Source of the DNA: Lachnospiraceae bacterium
GTDB lineage: Bacteria; Bacillota; Clostridia; Oscillospirales; Ruminococcaceae
DNA: 64,000 nucleotides
Reading direction: 5' to 3'
Assembly: GCA_023664705.1 (NCBI GenBank)
Contig: JAMPFE010000004.1
Span: forward strand, 62,001-126,000
The notes beneath the pieces were generated by a model that made no database searches, had not been told where the DNA came from, and was given only the letters and a program-made list of their open reading frames with translations. The position numbers were made by a program, and so were the translations under genes. Below are positions 56,556 to 63,882 of the stretch, piece after piece. The number at the start of each line of letters is the position of its first letter. Position 1 is the stretch's first letter.

Positions 56556-57698
56556 TTAGTTGAGCAGACTGTGCTCGTCTCCCGGATCGAACAGGTGGAT
56601 CTTGTTCGGGTCAAGCGCAAGTCTGATAGTGTCCTGAGGACGAGCGGTGCATCTCGGAGAAACGCGCGCGGTAAGCGGCACGCCCTCGCAGGTGAGATAC
56701 AGATACGTCTCTGCGCCGAGCATTTCGGTTACGTCAACGGTAGCCTCGATAATGCCCGTCTTAGCCGCGGAGAGGAACATCTCCTCGTCGTGAATGTTCT
56801 CGGGACGGATGCCCAGAACGACTTCCTTATCCACATAGTACTTCAGCGCGTCGGTATCGGCCTTCGCGGAGGGCAGCTCCACATAGAACTTGCGTCCTCT
56901 CGCGGTCTTGGTATCCTCGGAGCCGAACTCCACGGTGTACTTGCCGTCCTGCATAATGAGCTTCGCGTTGATAAAGTTCATCTGCGGAGAGCCGATAAAG
57001 CCCGCCACGAACTTGTTTACGGGCGACTCGTACAGATTGATGGGCGAATCTATCTGCTGAACATAACCGTCCTTCATAACGACGATTCTGTCGCCCATGG
57101 TCATAGCCTCTGTCTGGTCGTGCGTTACATAAATGAACGTAGTGCCCAGCTTCTTGTGGAGCTTGGAGAGCTCGGTTCTCATCTGCGCGCGCAGCTTAGC
57201 GTCCAGATTGGACAGCGGCTCGTCGAGCAGGAACACCTGCGGATCGCGGACGATAGCACGACCGAGCGCCACACGCTGTCTCTGACCGCCCGAGAGAGCC
57301 TTCGGCTTTCTGTCGAGCAGGTGAGCGATGTCGAGTATCTTAGCCGCTTCCTCAACGAGCTTCTTGATCTCGTCCTTGGGAACCTTGCGGAGCTTCAGAC
57401 CGAACGCCATATTGTCGAAAACGGTCATATGGGGATACAGCGCGTAGTTCTGGAAAACCATCGCGATATCTCTGTCCTTGGGAGCAACGTCGTTTACAAG
57501 ACGGTCGCCGATGAACAGCTCGCCCTCGGAGATCTCCTCCAGACCCGCGATCATACGCAGGGTAGTGGACTTACCGCAGCCCGAAGGACCAACGAGTACG
57601 ATAAACTCCTTGTCCTTGATGTTCATTGTGAAGTCGGAAACCGCCACAACGCCGCCCGCGTAACGCTTGTAAATGCCTCTTGCCGATAAACTTGCCAT
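56556..57698 (-). CDS. msmK: multi-sugar ABC transporter ATPase (MsmK/UgpC type)
   Basis: 380 residues: Walker A GPSGCGKSTTLRMIAG, Q-loop VFQNYALYPHMTV, signature LSGGQRQRVALGRA, Walker B VFLLDEPLSNLDAKLR, switch His VTHDQTEAMT. A C-terminal TOBE regulatory domain (about 240-375, with VVLGIRPENIHDEEM) is typical of MalK-like ATPases. Stand-alone, with no permease or binding protein beside it; such solitary MsmK proteins energise several sugar importers. It is the natural candidate to serve the two permease pairs at 9-18 kb. ATG after AGGAGG. Confidence 0.95.
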   Translation of the reverse strand: MASLSARGIYKRYAGGVVAVSDFTMNIKDKEFIVLVGPSGCGKSTTLRMIAGLEEISEGELFIGDRLVNDVAPKDRDIAMVFQNYALYPHMTVFDNMAFGLKLRKVPKDEIKKLVEEAAKILDIAHLLDRKPKALSGGQRQRVALGRAIVRDPQVFLLDEPLSNLDAKLRAQMRTELSKLHKKLGTTFIYVTHDQTEAMTMGDRIVVMKDGYVQQIDSPINLYESPVNKFVAGFIGSPQMNFINAKLIMQDGKYTVEFGSEDTKTARGRKFYVELPSAKADTDALKYYVDKEVVLGIRPENIHDEEMFLSAAKTGIIEATVDVTEMLGAETYLYLTCEGVPLTARVSPRCTARPQDTIRLALDPNKIHLFDPGDEHSLLN

Positions 57699-57704
57699 TT
57701 ATAT

Positions 57705-58020
57705 AACCTCCTAAATGTAAATATAACAAAATAACAGCGTATACTTCGCTAATAATATAATACCAAAACCGCGCGAAAAAAAAAAGAGCCTAAACTAACA
57801 AATATTTTTGAATTCGTTTATATACTTTCACTAACGTTTACAAATTTACCCGTAAAATCAGCCGTCCCGATTGTCATATTGCACAAAAAAACGCCCGAAT
57901 TTGCTCCAACGTCAATGACTGAGCCGAATTTTCGGCATATCACACAAAGACCCGCAAAAGATTTTGGTAATAATAACACAATATATTGTATTTTTTGTGA
58001 AATTTACCGCATATAATAAA
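57705..58020. other. AT-rich gene-free stretch upstream of msmK
   Basis: No open frame with a ribosome site. Rich in A/T tracts. A clear promoter for msmK could not be fixed: TATA-like sequences occur around 57750-57770, but without a good -35 partner. Confidence 0.5.
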
Positions 58021-58022
58021 TC

Positions 58023-58180
58023 AGTTTACAGTTAACAATGTATAGTTGACAGTTAATGTACGGATGCGAGCAGTCACGTTTGTAGCGCCTCGGCAGGCAG
58101 GCGCTTGTCCGAAGCGCTATAAACGTAATGGTACGCATTATTTCCTTAACTGTCAACTGTACACTGTACACTTTCAACTG
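58023..58180. repeat. MITE-like 158-bp imperfect palindrome
   Basis: The two halves are inverted copies about a centre near 58101. AGTTGACAGTTAA (58044-58056) matches TTAACTGTCAACT (58146-58158); ACGTTTGTAGCGCCTCGG (left) matches inverted CCGAAGCGCTATAAACGT (right); the outer 20 bases are also partly matched. No open frame. Looks like a non-autonomous inverted-repeat element or a very large hairpin; no second copy is seen in the window. Confidence 0.65.
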
Positions 58181-58201
58181 AGCTGAGATTGGGGGTATAG
58201 T

Positions 58202-58651
58202 ATGTCGGGGAAAAAGCCGCGCAGAAGCAAAAGCCTTACATTCGGCGTGCTTCTGATATTGCTTGCGGGGATATGGTGCATATTCAGGCTGTCGTCGGGC
58301 GGGGGCTCGCATATTTCGGGAGCGACCAACGAGGAGCGCGTACAATATATAGAAAGCTTCGGCTGGAGCTCCGCGCCCGTTCCGTCAAGCATAGAGGAGA
58401 TCCGCATACCCTCGCGCTTCGACGAGGCGTACACACAATATAACGCGCTCCAGAAGGAGCAGGGCTTCGACCTGATGAAATACCGCGCCTGCTACGCGAA
58501 AAAGTATACATATGAAATAAGCGGCTCCGACGGAACCGACCCCGTCGTGCCGATCTGCGCGAACCTGCTCGTCATCGACGGCGAGATAGTCGGCGCTGAC
58601 GTCTCCTCCTCGGAGGCGAACGGCTTGGTGACGGTTCTTGCCAAAAAATAG
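58202..58651 (+). CDS. membrane-anchored DUF4830 protein
   Basis: 149 residues: basic N-terminus (KKPRRSKS), one membrane helix (FGVLLILLAGIWCIFRLSS), then an exported domain with TNEERVQYIESFGWSSAP, EIRIPSRFDEAYTQYNALQK and LLVIDGEIVGADVSS, which I recognise as the DUF4830 family. Function unknown. ATG follows a GGGGG-type site. It lies immediately downstream of the MITE-like palindrome. Confidence 0.8.
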   Translation: MSGKKPRRSKSLTFGVLLILLAGIWCIFRLSSGGGSHISGATNEERVQYIESFGWSSAPVPSSIEEIRIPSRFDEAYTQYNALQKEQGFDLMKYRACYAKKYTYEISGSDGTDPVVPICANLLVIDGEIVGADVSSSEANGLVTVLAKK

Positions 58652-58657
58652 TTTTGC

Positions 58658-58686
58658 TTGACAATCCCCGCTTTTTGTTGTACAAT
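58658..58686 (+). promoter_or_regulatory. promoter of the transglutaminase-like gene
   Basis: TTGACA (58658-58663), 17-base spacer, TACAAT (58681-58686), starting six bases after the DUF4830 stop codon. Confidence 0.8.
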
Positions 58687-58743
58687 AATATGTGCGGGCA
58701 ATGCCGCGCAAGTGCGGCGCTGCCTTAACCAACAACAGCGGGG

Positions 58744-60024
58744 GTGTTTCCTATCAAAAAGAGGGTCTTAATGCTTTCAATATGCGCCGCGGCTCTGCTT
58801 TTCGCGGGGTGCGGAGGGGGTGTGCCCGATATGCCGTCGTTCTCGTTTTCCGGCAGCTCTTCCCAAAGCAGCCGTTCATCGGTCCCGGAGAGCTCTTCCG
58901 AGCCCGTATCCTCCTCCGGGAGCGGCACAAGCGCGGAAACAAGCTCCTCATCATCCTCGTCGGCAAGCTCGGCGGCGCCCGTTTCCCCGGAGAGCTCAAG
59001 CTCCGTTTCAAGCGAGCAGACCTCCTCGAGCAGCCCCGAAACGAGCACGAGCATTCCCGTTTCTACGGAAAGCGCAAGCTCCGTTCCCGAGCCCGAGCCT
59101 AAACCCGAGCCGCAAATTCTCGTGCTTTCACACGACCCCATAAACGAAAAGACCATCGAGTTCAACGGCACGACGGCGGTCGTCAAAGGCAAGACCGCCG
59201 ACAGCCCCATATACCGCGTCTCCCTGTCCACACCCCGCGCGGAAATATCGCTCGACTCCGACGAAAACGGCTTCACGGCGGAAATAACGCTCACGGGCGC
59301 GGAAACGGGCTTTCTCACGCTCACCCTGTCCTACAACGACGGGCACGCCGACGACGTAACGCTCGCCGTCACGGAAAACGGCTTCGCCCCCGCCGACGTC
59401 TCCGATATAGCCGAAAACAACCGAAGAGTCGCCGAGACCGCGATAGAGCAGCCCCAAAATCAGGTCGCCGAGTATATAGTAAAGGGCGGCGCCGCAAAGG
59501 ATATCCGCGAGGTCCTCGAAGAGATACAGGCGCTCTCCGACGAGATATGCAGCGGCTTGACAAACGACTACGACAAGCTCCGCGCAATTTCGCGGTGGGT
59601 CTCGGCAAATATCTATTACGATTACCCCGCCTACGACAAGGGCGTTCCCGAGGAGACCCTCTCGCTGAAGTATATGCTGGACAGGCACAGCAGTGTCTGC
59701 GGCGGCTACTCGAATATGACCTCGGCGCTCTGCGCGGCGCAGGGGATAAAGTGCTGGAACGTTCACGGCTCGTCGGTCTCGGGCGGGCAGACGTTCCTGA
59801 GCGGCGCAAGCGGCTCCTACCACGAATGGAATTTCGCCGAGATAGACGGGCGCATGATCTGGGTCGACTCGGGCTGGAACTCCTTCTGCTATCTCCGCCG
59901 CAGCGGCTATTACGACAACGGCGGCATCTGTTACAGATACTTCGACATCGGCGGGGAGTATCTCGCGCTCAACCACAAGGCAAGCTACGCCGAGTACAGG
60001 GACTACTTCGCAATGTTGGGATAA
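58744..60024 (+). CDS. transglutaminase-like lipoprotein
   Basis: 426 residues: KKR n-region, lipobox LLFAGC (Cys 23), a Ser-rich low-complexity linker (about 30-125), a beta-sandwich-like region (about 130-215) and a C-terminal transglutaminase-like cysteine-protease domain with the triad Cys (HSSVCGGYSNMTSALC), His (GSYHEWNFAEIDG) and Asp (MIWVDSGWNSFC). The GTG start gives a proper signal peptide, whereas the ATG nine codons in would lose the basic residues. It probably acts on cell-wall peptides or surface proteins. Own promoter. Confidence 0.88.
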   Translation: MFPIKKRVLMLSICAAALLFAGCGGGVPDMPSFSFSGSSSQSSRSSVPESSSEPVSSSGSGTSAETSSSSSSSASSAAPVSPESSSSVSSEQTSSSSPETSTSIPVSTESASSVPEPEPKPEPQILVLSHDPINEKTIEFNGTTAVVKGKTADSPIYRVSLSTPRAEISLDSDENGFTAEITLTGAETGFLTLTLSYNDGHADDVTLAVTENGFAPADVSDIAENNRRVAETAIEQPQNQVAEYIVKGGAAKDIREVLEEIQALSDEICSGLTNDYDKLRAISRWVSANIYYDYPAYDKGVPEETLSLKYMLDRHSSVCGGYSNMTSALCAAQGIKCWNVHGSSVSGGQTFLSGASGSYHEWNFAEIDGRMIWVDSGWNSFCYLRRSGYYDNGGICYRYFDIGGEYLALNHKASYAEYRDYFAMLG

Positions 60025-60030
60025 CAAGCG

Positions 60031-60054
60031 TCCGCTCTCGTCGCCGAGAGCGGA
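60031..60054. terminator. hairpin between convergent transglutaminase-like and rubredoxin genes
   Basis: TCCGCTCTCG/CGAGAGCGGA with a four-base loop; little poly-T on either side, so efficiency is uncertain. Confidence 0.6.
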
Positions 60055-60060
60055 TCTCGC

Positions 60061-60240
60061 TTATTTCACCGCGTCAATGACCTCGTTGCGCGAGCCGAAG
60101 TTGTCCTTGGTGAGCCCGCACACGGGGCACACCCAATCGTCGGGCAGGTCCTCGAATTTCGTCCCCGCCGCTATCCCCATGGACGGGCAGCCGCGCTCCT
60201 CGCTGTAAACATAGCCGCACGGGCAGATGTAGTTGTCCAT
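60061..60240 (-). CDS. rubredoxin with an unusual first iron knuckle
   Basis: 59 residues: MDNYICPCGYVYSEERGCPS, GIAAGTKFEDLPDDWVCPVC and GLTKDNF are standard for a rubredoxin, the small one-iron electron carrier of anaerobes. The first knuckle reads C-P-C-G instead of the usual C-x-x-C-G, one residue short; an extra Cys occurs at EERGCPS. The second knuckle CPVCG is normal. ATG 60240 after GAAAGGAAGTG. Single gene. Confidence 0.9.
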   Translation of the reverse strand: MDNYICPCGYVYSEERGCPSMGIAAGTKFEDLPDDWVCPVCGLTKDNFGSRNEVIDAVK

Positions 60241-60280
60241 AAAAAACACTTCCTTTCGCGGTTATTATTTGTAAAAATCG

Positions 60281-60309
60281 TTGCAAAATCCTTGAAAATA
60301 TGTTACAAT
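60281..60309 (+). promoter_or_regulatory. promoter of the PHP phosphatase gene
   Basis: TTGCAA (60281-60286), 17-base spacer, TACAAT (60304-60309). Confidence 0.65.
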
Positions 60310-60344
60310 ATTTTTAGTGATTTATGGAAAAGGGGGACACCGTT

Positions 60345-61136
60345 ATGATATACGCCGACCAGCACACTCATTCGTCGTTTTCCTCGGACAGCGCCGAGCC
60401 GCTCGCCGAAACGGCAAAAGCCGCCTCGGAAAAGGGCTTGAAAACGATATGCCTTACGGAGCACCTCGACTTGGACTACCCGACGGGCGAATTCCGGCTC
60501 GATACCGCCGCCTACCGCGCGGAGCTTATGCGCGTCCGAGAAATGTTTTCGGGCAGGCTTGAGGTGCTTTTCGGCGTGGAGCTCGGGCTGATGGACTACC
60601 TCGCGCCGCGCCTGAACGAGTTCGCGGCGGCTTGGGATTTCGACTTCATAATCGGCTCGTCGCACCTCGTCGACGGAAAAGACCCGTATTATCCCGAGTA
60701 TTTTGAAACTCTCGGCAGCAAAAACGGCGTTCTGCGCTATTTCGAGAGCATTCTCGCGAACGTCCGCGCGTTTGATAATTTCGACGTTTACGGGCACCTC
60801 GATTACGTCGTGCGCTACTCTCCCGAGAAAGCCTACGAGCCGCTCGACTACCGTGAAATGATCGACGAAATACTCAAATCGTTGATTTCCAAAGGCAAGG
60901 GCATAGAGGTGAACACGGCGGGCGTCGCGAGCGGCATAGGCTACCCCCACCCCCACGCGTTCATACTGCGGCGCTATAAGGAGCTCGGCGGCGAGGTTAT
61001 CACAGTCGGCTCGGACGCTCACGACCGCTCCCGCGTCGCCGCCGATTTCGACAAGGCACAGACTGCCCTCGAGGCTGCGGGCTTTGAGTACTACGCCGTT
61101 TTCCGCGGCAGAAAAGCCGAGTTCGTTAAATTTTGA
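60345..61136 (+). CDS. PHP-domain histidinol-phosphatase-like protein
   Basis: 263 residues. The PHP metal site residues are visible: ADQHTHSSFSSD, CLTEHLDLDYP, FGVELGLMD, IIGSSHLVDG, VYGHLDYVVRY, GSDAHDRSRV. This is the histidinol-phosphatase (HisJ/HisK) subgroup by order and length, so it may catalyse the phosphatase step of histidine synthesis; other PHP phosphoesterase roles are possible because no his genes are nearby. ATG 60345 follows AAGGGGGAC; an ATG seven codons upstream lacks a site. Confidence 0.88.
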   Translation: MIYADQHTHSSFSSDSAEPLAETAKAASEKGLKTICLTEHLDLDYPTGEFRLDTAAYRAELMRVREMFSGRLEVLFGVELGLMDYLAPRLNEFAAAWDFDFIIGSSHLVDGKDPYYPEYFETLGSKNGVLRYFESILANVRAFDNFDVYGHLDYVVRYSPEKAYEPLDYREMIDEILKSLISKGKGIEVNTAGVASGIGYPHPHAFILRRYKELGGEVITVGSDAHDRSRVAADFDKAQTALEAAGFEYYAVFRGRKAEFVKF

Positions 61137-61210
61137 TCAAAATCCTCCCCTTATGTAACATAAATTTACAGTTGAATTTGTGAAAATTATCTAAAATTCA
61201 TTTCCGATAC

Positions 61211-61239
61211 TTGCAAAAATTATTGTAATATGCTAAAAT
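61211..61239 (+). promoter_or_regulatory. promoter of hpf
   Basis: TTGCAA (61211-61216), 17-base spacer, TAAAAT (61234-61239), 48 bases before the ATG. Confidence 0.65.
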
Positions 61240-61286
61240 ATATTAAAGGCATTGCCTTACTCTAACTAACGGAAGGAATGAGTTGC

Positions 61287-61805
61287 ATGAAAGTAACGAT
61301 AACCGCGAAAAAGCTCAACATCTCGCAGTCGTTCAACGACTACGCGGAGCAGAAGCTGAACGCAAAGCTGGACAGATTTTTCCCCGAGGAGGCGGAGGCA
61401 AAGATAACCCTTGCCGAGCGCCGCGATATGATCATACTGGAGCTTACCGTAAAATATAACGGCATTATCTGCCGCGCGGAGCAGACCGCAAAGGACAAGA
61501 ACGACGCGCTCGACGTGACGATCGACCGCATTATCCGCCAGATCAGAAAGCAAAAGACCAAGGTCGAAAAGAACCTCCGCGCGGACGCGTTCGCGGGGCT
61601 CGCTCCCGAGGACGAGGAGGAGAGCTACGAGGTCATAAGACAAAAGACTTTTCGGCTCCGCCCGATGTCCGTCGACGAGGCTATCCTGCAAATGAACCTG
61701 CTCGACCACAAATTCTTTATGTTCAAAAACGCCGAGACGGGCGCCGTAAACGTAGTGTACAAGCGCGAGGACGGCAACTACGCGGTGCTCGTTCCCGAGG
61801 AATGA
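61287..61805 (+). CDS. hpf: long-form ribosome hibernation promoting factor
   Basis: 172 residues, the long Gram-positive form. The N-terminal ribosome-binding domain (KVTITAKKLNISQSFNDYAE, AEAKITLAERRDMIILELTV) is followed by a linker and the C-terminal dimerisation domain (VIRQKTFRLRPMSVDEAILQ, DHKFFMFKNAETGAVNVVYK). It causes 100S ribosome dimers at rest. ATG 61287 is ten bases after GGAAGGA; an ATG three codons earlier abuts that site. Confidence 0.95.
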   Translation: MKVTITAKKLNISQSFNDYAEQKLNAKLDRFFPEEAEAKITLAERRDMIILELTVKYNGIICRAEQTAKDKNDALDVTIDRIIRQIRKQKTKVEKNLRADAFAGLAPEDEEESYEVIRQKTFRLRPMSVDEAILQMNLLDHKFFMFKNAETGAVNVVYKREDGNYAVLVPEE

Positions 61806-61812
61806 CAGCATG

Positions 61813-61836
61813 TCCCCCGCCCCTCGGAGCGGGGGA
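61813..61836 (+). terminator. hairpin after hpf
   Basis: TCCCCCGC/GCGGGGGA with an eight-base loop, only a short T run after it; may attenuate rather than stop transcription into the next gene. Confidence 0.65.
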
Positions 61837-61856
61837 TTTCCGCAGGGAGGTAGAGT

Positions 61857-62372
61857 ATGCCGTTTTCGGAGAAAAACGCGCTCGGGCGCGTGCTGCTCAT
61901 ATCGCGCGAGGCGTATCTCGCCATACGCGACAGCAAGGGCGTTGAAAACGTCCCCGCGCTGCTGGACGGGCTTTCGGCGGTGCTGTCGCATGTCAACGAC
62001 CCGAAAAAGCCCATAGCCAAGCTTCTCGGCAGCCTCGGGCGCGGCGTCAGAGCGAAAAACAAAACGTTTTACGGCAGTATAGCGCCGTATCTTTCCAAGG
62101 TATACCCCGTGCTCGATTACGATTTCGACAAGGCGGTAAAGCATATCCCCGCGTTCATTCTCGGCAACGACAGGATAAACGCCAAGATCGTCTCGGGACA
62201 GCGCGACCGCGCCGCGGCGATGTGCGACGCCATGAAAAGCTACCCGAGCTTTCTCTTCGGGGAATTCGACGCGCTCTCCGACAAGCAGTTCTACGACTTG
62301 GTTTTCGGGTTCTACCCGAAAATATACGGCGAGGATTTCATCGGAGAGATGAAAGGGCTTTTCGTGGAATAA
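61857..62372 (+). CDS. hypothetical 171-residue soluble protein
   Basis: Start ATG after GGGAGGTAGAGT, mostly helical by composition, no signal peptide or membrane segment. Phrases such as FSEKNALGRVLLISREAYLA, PAFILGNDRINAKIVSGQRD and FYPKIYGEDFIGEMKGLF suggest a compact globular domain. I do not recognise the family. It lies between hpf and uridine phosphorylase, 23 bases before the latter, so it is probably in one operon with it. Confidence 0.75.
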   Translation: MPFSEKNALGRVLLISREAYLAIRDSKGVENVPALLDGLSAVLSHVNDPKKPIAKLLGSLGRGVRAKNKTFYGSIAPYLSKVYPVLDYDFDKAVKHIPAFILGNDRINAKIVSGQRDRAAAMCDAMKSYPSFLFGEFDALSDKQFYDLVFGFYPKIYGEDFIGEMKGLFVE

Positions 62373-62395
62373 CGGCAATATTATAAGGAGGTACT

Positions 62396-63202
62396 ATGGC
62401 GACCATAATGAACGAAAGCGAGCGCTTTCACTTAAAAATAAAGAACGGCGACGTCGGCAGATACGTCATTCTCCCGGGCGACCCCGGGCGCGTTCCCAAG
62501 ATAGCGGCGTATCTCGACAACGCCGCGCAGATAGCGCAGAACCGCGAATACAACATCTACACGGGCTTTCTGAACGGCGAAAAGGTAAGCGTCTGCTCCA
62601 CGGGCATAGGCGGACCCTCGGCAGCTATCGCTGTCGAGGAGCTTATCGACAGCGGCGCGGACACCTTTATCCGCGTAGGCACCAGCGGCGGCGTCGACCT
62701 CTCGGTGTTCGGCGGCGACCTTATCATCGCCGAGGCGGCAATCCGCGCCGAGGGCACGAGCTATGAATACCTGCCGCAGGGCTATCCGTCCGTCGCGGAT
62801 TTCGAGGTCACGACGGCGCTCGCCCAAGCCGCGAAGGAGCTCTCCGGCGACAAGGACGGAAACCGCTTCCACGTCGGCGTAGTGCACTCCAAGGACAGCT
62901 TCTACGGCGAAACGAACCCCGAGCGCTCGGCAGTCGAGGATAATATAAAATCGCGCTGGGACAGCTATTTCAGATGCGGCTGCCTTACCTCCGAAATGGA
63001 GTGCGCGGCTATCTACGCGGTGGGTCTGGTGCGCAGCATATACCCGAAAAAAATACGCTGCGGCGGCGTGCTTACGGCGCTCTGGAACGCCGAGCGCTCC
63101 AAGCGGAATATGCCCGACACGATAACCGAGGACACCACGCGCGGCATAAAATGCGCGATACGCGCGATAGAGCTGCTCATCGAAAGAGACAAGACCCCGT
63201 AA
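62396..63202 (+). CDS. udp: uridine phosphorylase / nucleoside phosphorylase
   Basis: 268 residues. Phosphate and nucleoside site motifs of the NP-I family: VILPGDPGRVPKIAAYLDNA, STGIGGPSAAIAVEELIDSG, RVGTSGGVDLSVFGGDL, KDSFYGETNPER and the purine/pyrimidine-site CLTSEMECAAIY. It phosphorolyses nucleosides (probably uridine) for salvage. The order and Arg/Met residues favour uridine phosphorylase over purine phosphorylase, but specificity is not certain. ATG after AAGGAGGTACT. Confidence 0.9.
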   Translation: MATIMNESERFHLKIKNGDVGRYVILPGDPGRVPKIAAYLDNAAQIAQNREYNIYTGFLNGEKVSVCSTGIGGPSAAIAVEELIDSGADTFIRVGTSGGVDLSVFGGDLIIAEAAIRAEGTSYEYLPQGYPSVADFEVTTALAQAAKELSGDKDGNRFHVGVVHSKDSFYGETNPERSAVEDNIKSRWDSYFRCGCLTSEMECAAIYAVGLVRSIYPKKIRCGGVLTALWNAERSKRNMPDTITEDTTRGIKCAIRAIELLIERDKTP

Positions 63203-63207
63203 AAAAG

Positions 63208-63235
63208 CGACCCTGCCGCAACAACGGCAGGGTCG
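63208..63235 (+). terminator. terminator after uridine phosphorylase
   Basis: CGACCCTGCCG/CGGCAGGGTCG stem with six-base loop, followed by ATTTG; partial T tail. Confidence 0.8.
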
Positions 63236-63240
63236 AATTT

Positions 63241-63299
63241 GTAACCTTTTGTAACCATTTGTAACCAAATCGTAACCGAATTGTAACCGTTTTGTAGTT
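63241..63299. repeat. phased GTAACC array
   Basis: GTAACC begins at 63241, 63251, 63261, 63272 and 63283, then GTAGTT at 63294: steps of 10, 10, 11, 11 and 11 bases, with T/A-rich spacers. The last unit runs into the -35 box of the next promoter. Confidence 0.75.
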
Positions 63300-63326
63300 G
63301 ACTTTGCGCCCCCCGCGTGATAAAAT
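63298..63326 (+). promoter_or_regulatory. promoter of the small membrane-protein gene
   Basis: TTGACT (63298-63303), 17-base spacer, TAAAAT (63321-63326). Confidence 0.75.
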
Positions 63327-63363
63327 ATACTTGTAAAAAGCAACCTCGAAAGGAGAATTTATC

Positions 63364-63792
63364 ATGACAAACATATTAACACGAAACCCCAAGAGCAAGC
63401 TTATCGCGCTTATCGTTACCGTTGCCGTTTTCGGCGTTCTGTACATAATCTCGCAGGCTTTTTTGAAGAGCGTCTACCTTTTTGAATGGGCGTCGCGCGG
63501 GCTTTATTATTACATATGGGTGCCCGCGCTGCTTCTTATCCCCTTCGACAAGACGATTATCTCGTACAGCATCACGTTCGGCAACGTCGTCGGGCTTATC
63601 GTCGGGCAGCTTCTCGGTGACTTTATCAGAGCGCGGAACATGGCTCTGATAACCCCCGAGACCCCTCCCGACCGGGAGTACCTCCTCTCGTATCACAAGG
63701 GCGCGTTCATCTGGATAATCACGGTCCTCATCTGCGCGGCGCTCGGCATTGCCATGCAAATCATAACCTCCAAGCGCAAAGCGGCGGCGTGA
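63364..63792 (+). CDS. three- or four-helix membrane protein of unknown function
   Basis: 142 residues: helix 1 KLIALIVTVAVFGVLYIISQ, helix 2 YYYIWVPALLLIPF, helix 3 SYSITFGNVVGLIVGQLLGD, a polar loop (RNMALITPETPPDREYLLSY) and helix 4 AFIWIITVLICAALGIAMQI, with a basic end. ATG follows AAAGGAGAATTTATC. No family recognised. Its promoter directly adjoins the phased GTAACC array, suggesting specific regulation. Confidence 0.78.
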   Translation: MTNILTRNPKSKLIALIVTVAVFGVLYIISQAFLKSVYLFEWASRGLYYYIWVPALLLIPFDKTIISYSITFGNVVGLIVGQLLGDFIRARNMALITPETPPDREYLLSYHKGAFIWIITVLICAALGIAMQIITSKRKAAA

Positions 63793-63820
63793 CGCCGTAT
63801 GCATTTCATTTCATAAAAAA

Positions 63821-63852
63821 ATCGGTGTCAAGCGTTTTCGCTCGACACCGAT
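63821..63852. repeat. dispersed hairpin repeat core, copy 4 (terminator position)
   Basis: ATCGGTGTC/GACACCGAT with AGCG/CGCT and TTTT loop, A-run before and T-run after, between two convergent genes; it can terminate in both directions. Confidence 0.8.
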
Positions 63853-63882
63853 AATTTTTTACCAAGAGCCGCTTCCCCGCCG

